From Methanomicrobiales archaeon (GTDB lineage Archaea; Halobacteriota; Methanomicrobia; Methanomicrobiales; Methanoculleaceae), in assembly GCA_019136335.1 (NCBI GenBank), contig JAGVUK010000305.1, positions 1 to 9,231 on the forward strand: 9,231 nucleotides of DNA. The letters run 5' to 3'. Shown here one piece after another: positions 4,843-9,231 of this stretch. Below the pieces are notes generated by a model that worked only from the letters and a program-made list of their open reading frames with translations, was not told the origin of the DNA and ran no database searches. A program made the translations under genes and the position numbers. How positions within the stretch are numbered: position 1 is the first letter of the stretch; each line of letters starts with the position of its first letter.

Positions 4843-4862
4843 TATCGAACGATCGTTCAATA
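4843..4862 (+). promoter_or_regulatory. Second copy of the palindromic operator
   Basis: GAACGATCGTTC (4847-4858) is perfect; the dyad extends to 20 bp with one mismatched pair (C4846/A4859). Its centre is 16.5 bp before ATG 4869, identical to the first copy before ATG 2874. TATA-like sequence TCAATGTAT (4837-4845) sits where expected. The stretch 4691-4842 between this and the repeat array shows no gene. Confidence 0.7.
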
Positions 4863-4868
4863 AATTGC

Positions 4869-4991
4869 ATGCTCCAGACGTCTGAGAAGTATGTCGGATT
4901 CCGGCTCTTTGCCTGGTTCCTCACTCACCCCACAAGCGAGATCCACATCAACAAACTCTTCCGGGAGATTGCAGCCGCTCGCTCCCGCTGA
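4869..4991 (+). pseudogene. Truncated second copy of the winged-helix/MNT gene
   Basis: The frame gives 40 residues, beginning MLQTSEKYVGFRLFAWFLTH and continuing PTSEIHINKLFREI, then losing similarity and stopping at TGA 4989-4991. By hand alignment the first 35 codons match the gene at 2874 at 20 of 35 residues and about three-quarters of bases, and the promoter palindrome is shared. The recognition helix, wing and whole nucleotidyltransferase domain are missing. It is therefore a remnant, unless the 40-residue piece is kept as a small protein, for which nothing speaks. It preserves TGG at the codon that is TGA in the first copy. The downstream gap 4992-5115 shows nothing I can name, only weak traces that could be further decay of the same gene. 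Confidence 0.7.
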
Positions 4992-5115
4992 TTGCCCGAC
5001 GCCGCTTCCAGTCGAGGATACTCTCCCTCCACAGAGGGCCTCCAGGTCTGTCTTATTTGTCCCCGGCACCAGCCAGTCATCCCTCTCTCCGCAGGCGATC
5101 TCCCCAGGAAAAGCC

Positions 5116-5123
5116 TTTTTATA
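5116..5123 (+). promoter_or_regulatory. TATA box of the kdp operon
   Basis: TTTTTATA, preceded by AAAAGCC as a possible BRE, is the strongest archaeal promoter match before kdpA. Transcription would start near 5145, leaving a leader of about 70 nt before GTG 5218. No operator palindrome of either kind seen elsewhere in the window is present here. Confidence 0.6.
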
Positions 5124-5167
5124 GGGAGGCCGTGCTATCCGCCACAATCGACACCGGGAGAGATCCA

Positions 5168-5221
5168 ATGCCCCGTAGCCCCTCAACGAAGACCCTTGCC
5201 CCCGGCGGTGACGGGCCGTGA
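5168..5221 (+). CDS. Possible 17-codon leader reading frame before kdpA
   Basis: ATG 5168 is preceded by GGGAG (5156-5160) at 7 nt and reads MPRSPSTKTLAPGGDGP. Its TGA (5219-5221) overlaps the kdpA GTG (5218-5220) as GTGA. The position resembles kdpF, the tiny gene before kdpA in bacteria. KdpF, however, is a roughly 29-residue hydrophobic membrane peptide; this one is short, polar and proline-rich, so it is not KdpF. It may be a translated leader that couples or tunes kdpA translation, or a chance frame. Its Shine-Dalgarno and stop overlap support it; absence of any recognisable sequence counts against it. Confidence 0.35.
   Translation: MPRSPSTKTLAPGGDGP
5207..5211 (+). promoter_or_regulatory. 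Shine-Dalgarno deciding the kdpA start
   Basis: GGTGA lies 6 nt before GTG 5218 and matches the archaeal anti-Shine-Dalgarno core. The alternative ATG 5239 has only C-rich sequence before it. This is why GTG is taken as the start. Confidence 0.7.
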
Positions 5222-6897
5222 CGCCCCCCGATCCCCTCATGGATGCCGTAGCCGCCGCCCTCTTCCTCCTCCTCGTCACCGGGGCGGCGTTTCTCTTCGG
5301 CGGCTACATCCACCGGGTCTTCTCCGGAGGAGTATCCTCGGGTCTCCCCGGCGCGATCGAGCGGGCGGTCTACCGGTTCATCGGGACCAGCACTGATGAG
5401 GAGACAGGGTGGCGGGGCTACACCCGGGACCTGCTCATCTTCAACGGCATCGGGTTTATCGCCCTCTTTGCTCTCCTCCTCCTGCAGGGCATCCTCCCGC
5501 TCAACCCCGGGGGTGCCGGGGCATTCGACCTCCTGGCAGCACTGAACGCCGCCGTCAGTTTCGTCACGAACACGAACTGGCAGGTCTACAGCGGGGAGGT
5601 CTCGGCGAGTTACCTCTCCCAGATGGCGGGCTTTACCGTCCAGAACTTCCTCTCGGCCGCCACCGGGATCTCTGTCGCGGTCGCGGTGATGCGGGGGCTC
5701 ACCCGCCGGTCGACCGACCGGATAGGAAACTTCTGGGTGGATATGACCCGCTCCGTCCTCTACATCCTGCTCCCCGTCGCCCTCGCCGCCGCCCTCCTGC
5801 TCGCCTCCCAGGGCGTCATCCAGAACCTGGACGCTTACGTCACGGCCGGGCCGCAGACAATCGCCATGGGCCCGGTCGCCTCCCAGGAGGCGATAAAACT
5901 CCTCGGCACGAACGGCGGCGGGTTCTTCGCCGCAAACTCCGCGCACCCCTACGAGAACCCGACTCCGGTCACCAACCTCATCGAGGCCTTCCTGATCCTG
6001 CTCGTTCCCGCCGCCCTCCCCTTCGTCTTCGGCCGGATGGCCGGGGCCATGCGGCAGGGGTGGGCCATCTACGCCGTTATGCTCGTGATCTATGTTGCAG
6101 CCCTCGGTGGTCTCTACGCCGCAGAACTCGCCGGAAACCCGCTGGTGGGCGAACTCGGGGTCTCCGGGATCTCCATGGAGGGAAAAGAGGTCAGGTTCGG
6201 TCTCATGGGCACGGCGCTCTTTACCGCCTCGACGACCGCGACGTCCTGCGGTGCGGTCGACGCCATGCACGACTCGCTCACCCCGCTCGGGGGCATGGTC
6301 CCGCTGTTCCTGATCCTCCTCGGCGAGGTCGTCTTCGGCGGGGCGGGTTCGGGGTTCTACACCATCACCGGTTTTCTGGTGGTCGCCGTCTTCATAGCCG
6401 GCCTGATGATCGGCCGGACGCCTGAGTTCCTCGGCAAGAAGGTCGAGGCCGCGGAGATGCGGATGGCCGTCGTCACCGTCCTCGTTCCGGGGGTGCTCGT
6501 GCTCCTGTTCTCCGGCATCGCGCTCGCTCTCCCCGGAGCGATGGGAAACCCGGGTCCGCACGGGCTCTCGGAGGTGGTCTACGCCTTCGCGTCCATGTCC
6601 AACAACAACGGGAGCGCTTTTGCCGGGCTTGACGCCACGGAGCCATTCTACCTTCTCGCAGGCGCGCTCGCGATGGCCGTCGGGAGGTTCGCACCGGCCG
6701 TCGCCATGCTGGCCCTCGCGGGGTCGATGGCGGAGAAGAAGGCCGTCCCCCCCGGCCCCGGAACGCTCCCGACCGCCTCCCCGGCGTTTGTGGCCTGGAC
6801 GGTCATCATCATCCTGCTCGTCGGCGGGCTCACGTTCTTCCCGCTCCTCGCGATGGGCCCGGTTGCAGAGTACCTGATGATGGCAGGCGGGATGTGA
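5218..6897 (+). CDS. kdpA: Potassium-transporting ATPase subunit A (KdpA), potassium channel-like subunit
   Basis: 559 residues, close to the 557 of E. coli KdpA. KdpA is the membrane subunit of the KdpFABC high-affinity potassium pump; it binds and selects K+ and passes it to KdpB. All four filter loops are visible: V116-TNTNW, G230-TNGGGF, T342-SCGA (with DAMHDS after it) and N462-N-N-G465-SAFAGL. Other conserved stretches include QMAGFTVQNFLSAATGI, MGPVASQEAIK and GRTPEFLGKK. About ten hydrophobic segments span the sequence, beginning with AAALFLLLVTGAAFLFGGYI. GTG 5218 is chosen on the GGTGA Shine-Dalgarno. kdpB follows after 4 nt, so the genes form an operon. Kdp is normally induced at low potassium or high osmolarity; no kdpD/kdpE sensor genes are in view, so the local regulator is unknown. 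No lesion is seen; identity is certain. Confidence 0.98.
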   Translation: MTPPDPLMDAVAAALFLLLVTGAAFLFGGYIHRVFSGGVSSGLPGAIERAVYRFIGTSTDEETGWRGYTRDLLIFNGIGFIALFALLLLQGILPLNPGGAGAFDLLAALNAAVSFVTNTNWQVYSGEVSASYLSQMAGFTVQNFLSAATGISVAVAVMRGLTRRSTDRIGNFWVDMTRSVLYILLPVALAAALLLASQGVIQNLDAYVTAGPQTIAMGPVASQEAIKLLGTNGGGFFAANSAHPYENPTPVTNLIEAFLILLVPAALPFVFGRMAGAMRQGWAIYAVMLVIYVAALGGLYAAELAGNPLVGELGVSGISMEGKEVRFGLMGTALFTASTTATSCGAVDAMHDSLTPLGGMVPLFLILLGEVVFGGAGSGFYTITGFLVVAVFIAGLMIGRTPEFLGKKVEAAEMRMAVVTVLVPGVLVLLFSGIALALPGAMGNPGPHGLSEVVYAFASMSNNNGSAFAGLDATEPFYLLAGALAMAVGRFAPAVAMLALAGSMAEKKAVPPGPGTLPTASPAFVAWTVIIILLVGGLTFFPLLAMGPVAEYLMMAGGM

Positions 6898-6901
6898 GAA
6901 G

Positions 6902-8968
6902 ATGGCCCGGAAACGATACCCCGGCATCGCCGCGTTTGAGCCGGAACTGATCCGTAGCGCTCTCGTCGGCGCCGTGCAGAGACTGGACCCCCGAAGGCTC
7001 GCCGGAAACCCGGTGATGCTCCTCGTGGAGATCGGCGGTATCATCACGACCCTGATCGCCCTCGCCGGGTTCGTTACCCCGACCGCCGGGGGAGTCTTCT
7101 TTCCCGGCATGGTCTCGGTCTGGCTCTGGCTGACCGTGCTCTTTGCAAACTTTGCCGCGTCGCTCTCCGAAGGCCGTGGGAAGGCACGGGCCGCGTCGCT
7201 CCGGGAGTCAAGGGCCGCCGTCCCGGCCCGCAGGCTCAGGGAAGAGGCGTTCGACGCCCCGGCCGTCGAGGTGCCGTCCTCGGACCTCAGGCCGGGCGAC
7301 CTCGTCCTGGTGCGGGCGGTCGAGGTCGTCCCGGGCGACGGCGAGGTGGTGAAGGGTGCCGCCCTGGTCAACGAGGCGGCTATAACCGGTGAGTCCGCCC
7401 CGGTGGTGCGTGAGGCCGGTGGTGACCGGAGCGCCGTGACCGGGGGGACCACGGTGATCGCAAACGAGATCATCGTCAGGATCACCGCCGAACCCGGGCA
7501 GACGTTCCTCGACCGGATGATCGCCATGGTCGAGGGGGCGCAGCGGCGCAAGACCCCGAACGAGGTCGCGCTCGATATCCTGATCCTCGCCCTGACCGGG
7601 GTCTTTCTCCTGGCCGTCGCAAACATCTACCCTGCCTCCGCCTACAGCGCAGCCGCAAGCGGCACGGGCGCCCCCGTCGGCCCCGTGGTGCTCGTCGCGC
7701 TCTTTGTCTGCCTCGCGCCCACGACCATCGCGGCACTCCTGCCGGCGATCGGTATCGCGGGGATGGACCGGCTCTTCCAGAGGAACGTCGTCGCCCTCTC
7801 GGGACGGGCAATCGAGGCCGCAGGCGACGTGAACATCCTCCTCCTCGACAAGACCGGGACGATCACCCTCGGCAACCGGGAGGCGACCGGGTTCGTCCCG
7901 GTGGAGGGGCAGAGCCGGGCGGACCTGATGGAGGCCGCCCTCCTCTCGTCCGCCGCCGACGAGACGCCTGAAGGGAGGAGCATCGTCGCCCTCATCCGGG
8001 AGAAGACCGGGACCGACGTCACCTGTCCTCCCGGAGCAACGTTCATCCCCTTCTCGGCGGTGACCCGGGTGAGCGGCGCAGAGTGCCGCGGGACGACCTA
8101 CCTGAAGGGCGCCGCCGACGCGGTGGTGAAGGCGGTCCGGGAACGCGGCGGAACCGTGCCCCCGGACCTCGCGGCGAAGGTGACCGGGATCGCATCGGCC
8201 GGCGGCACGCCGCTCGTCGTTGCCCGCGGCTCGACGATCCTCGGGGTCATCTACCTCAAGGATATCCTGAAGACCGGTATCCGGGAACGGTTTATGGATC
8301 TCCGCCGGATCGGTATCCGGACGGTGATGATCACTGGCGATAACCCGCTCACCGCCGCAGCCATCGCGGCGGAGGCAGGCGTGGACGATTACCTGGCCGA
8401 GGCAAAACCGGATGACAAACTCCGGTTGATCCGCGAGTACCAGGAAGAGGGTTACATGGTCGCCATGACCGGCGACGGGACCAACGACGCACCCGCCCTT
8501 GCCCAGGCCGACGTGGCGGTCGCGATGAACAGCGGCACCCAGCCCGCACGGGAAGCGGCGAACATCATCGATCTCGACAGCGACCCGACAAAACTCCTGG
8601 ATATCATCGAGGTCGGCAAGGAGATCCTGACGACCCGGGGCGCCCTGACCACCTTCTCGATAGCAAACGACGTCGCCAAGTACTTCGCCATCATCCCCGC
8701 CGCGCTCGTCGGGGTCTACCCGCGGCTTGCGGTCCTGAATATCATGGCCCTGGCAACACCCGGGTCGGCCATCCTCTCGGCGGTCATCTTCAACGCGCTG
8801 GTCATACCGCTCCTGATCCCGCTCGCCCTCACCGGGGTCAGGTTCAGGCCGATGCCGGCATCGCAGCTCTTCGTCTACAACCTGATCATCTTCGGCCTCG
8901 GGGGCGTCGTCGTGCCGTTCATCGGTATCAAGATGATCGACCTCGCGATCGCCGGTATGGGGTGGTAG
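6902..8968 (+). CDS. kdpB: Potassium-transporting ATPase subunit B (KdpB), P-type ATPase catalytic subunit
   Basis: 688 residues; E. coli KdpB has 682. It is the P-type ATPase that hydrolyses ATP and drives K+ uptake through KdpA. Visible landmarks in order: N-terminal membrane segments (38-90), actuator-domain T162-GES165, phosphorylation site D316-KTGTITLGNR, nucleotide-binding K402 in YLKGAADAV, MITGDNPLTAAAIAAEAGVD, the hinge T523-GDGTND529-APALAQADVAVA, and C-terminal membrane segments. S165 corresponds to the serine that is phosphorylated to inhibit the E. coli pump at high K+, so that control point is preserved in sequence. ATG 6902 has GTGAG overlapping the kdpA stop as ribosome site. 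It ends in TAG, 2 nt before kdpC. All catalytic residues are present; identity is certain. Confidence 0.98.
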   Translation: MARKRYPGIAAFEPELIRSALVGAVQRLDPRRLAGNPVMLLVEIGGIITTLIALAGFVTPTAGGVFFPGMVSVWLWLTVLFANFAASLSEGRGKARAASLRESRAAVPARRLREEAFDAPAVEVPSSDLRPGDLVLVRAVEVVPGDGEVVKGAALVNEAAITGESAPVVREAGGDRSAVTGGTTVIANEIIVRITAEPGQTFLDRMIAMVEGAQRRKTPNEVALDILILALTGVFLLAVANIYPASAYSAAASGTGAPVGPVVLVALFVCLAPTTIAALLPAIGIAGMDRLFQRNVVALSGRAIEAAGDVNILLLDKTGTITLGNREATGFVPVEGQSRADLMEAALLSSAADETPEGRSIVALIREKTGTDVTCPPGATFIPFSAVTRVSGAECRGTTYLKGAADAVVKAVRERGGTVPPDLAAKVTGIASAGGTPLVVARGSTILGVIYLKDILKTGIRERFMDLRRIGIRTVMITGDNPLTAAAIAAEAGVDDYLAEAKPDDKLRLIREYQEEGYMVAMTGDGTNDAPALAQADVAVAMNSGTQPAREAANIIDLDSDPTKLLDIIEVGKEILTTRGALTTFSIANDVAKYFAIIPAALVGVYPRLAVLNIMALATPGSAILSAVIFNALVIPLLIPLALTGVRFRPMPASQLFVYNLIIFGLGGVVVPFIGIKMIDLAIAGMGW

Positions 8969-8970
8969 CG

Positions 8971-9231
8971 GTGAAAGAGACGCTCGCGCGCGCCACACTC
9001 CTCTTTGTCCTGCTTGCGGCCGTCACGGGGGTCGCCTACCCCCTCGCGGTGACGCTCATAGCCGGGGTTGCCTTCCCCTTCCAGGCGCACGGGAGCCTTG
9101 TTGCCGGCGACGACGGTCAGGTCACCGGGTCGGTGCTCATCGGGCAGAACTTCACCGCGCCGTTCTACTTCCGGGGCCGCCCGTCGGCGACGCCGGTGAC
9201 CCCGTACAACGCCTCGCACTCCGGCGGCTCG
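8971..9231 (+). CDS. kdpC: Potassium-transporting ATPase subunit C (KdpC), N-terminal part, cut by window end
   Basis: GTG 8971, 2 nt after the kdpB stop, opens a frame that runs off the window; 87 of roughly 190 residues are present. It has one N-terminal membrane segment (ATLLFVLLAAVTGVAYPLAV, residues 8-27), then GSL (41-43), GSVLIGQNFTAPFYFRGRPS (53-72) and SGGS at the very end. These match the conserved start of KdpC, the single-span subunit that assembles with KdpA and KdpB and raises ATP affinity. The GTG start is set by the position of the hydrophobic segment and by the GGTGG stretch (8961-8965) shortly upstream. The intact kdpABC order predicts the rest lies just beyond the edge. Confidence 0.95.
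   Translation, partial: MKETLARATLLFVLLAAVTGVAYPLAVTLIAGVAFPFQAHGSLVAGDDGQVTGSVLIGQNFTAPFYFRGRPSATPVTPYNASHSGGS

Noticed and set aside
5168..5221. The short frame before kdpA as kdpF
   Set aside because: KdpF is a hydrophobic single-span peptide of about 29 residues; this is 17 polar, proline-rich residues.
5119..7626. 835-codon open frame on the minus strand opposite kdpA and kdpB
   Set aside because: It is antisense shadow of GC-rich kdp codons; the product has low-complexity Arg/Gly/Glu composition and no family motif, while kdpA and kdpB on the plus strand are unmistakable.
7208..8998. 596-codon open frame on the minus strand opposite kdpB
   Set aside because: Same cause: mirror of third-position GC in kdpB, rich in Asp/Arg/Gly repeats, with no recognisable domain.
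1..9231. tRNA, rRNA or insertion-sequence transposase genes
   Set aside because: I found no cloverleaf-like segment, rRNA motif, transposase motif (DDE or HUH) or terminal inverted repeats with target duplications.

Overview
The window looks like a high-GC methanogenic archaeon of the Methanomicrobiales, most like Methanoculleus. This is inferred from codon bias, archaeal TATA boxes, Shine-Dalgarno sequences of the GGTGA type, a relic of an archaeal Orc1/Cdc6 gene, and the style of the toxin-antitoxin families. No rRNA or marker gene is present to prove it.

Positions 1-2656 are a run of accessory genes, all on the plus strand: the 3' end of an AbiEii-type nucleotidyltransferase toxin, a solitary HicB-like antitoxin, a 372-residue protein with a PD-(D/E)XK nuclease core and an unrecognised C-terminal domain, and a two-gene operon of a small winged-helix protein (probable antitoxin) followed by a RelE/ParE-like toxin.

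Positions 2657-4991 are a graveyard of mobile or toxin-antitoxin parts. They hold a shuffled fragment of orc1/cdc6 that still shows Walker A, and a winged-helix/MNT-nucleotidyltransferase gene broken by a TGG to TGA change at codon 16. A frameshifted stub of its HEPN partner follows. Next is an apparently intact MNT-HEPN pair on the minus strand, and then a 40-codon remnant of a second copy of the broken winged-helix gene. The broken gene and the remnant share a palindromic operator at the same distance from their ATG. The intact minus-strand pair instead has three tandem 22-bp dyad repeats just before its start. There are therefore two unrelated operator codes, one per MNT family, which I consider the most interesting non-coding signal here.

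From about 5116 to the end the window returns to core metabolism: a promoter, a possible 17-codon leader reading frame, and the kdpABC genes for the high-affinity potassium-transporting ATPase. kdpA and kdpB are complete and kdpC is cut by the window end. The Kdp genes look fully functional: filter motifs, DKTGT, TGES and TGDGTND are all present, and the genes are almost contiguous. No kdpF, kdpD or kdpE is visible.
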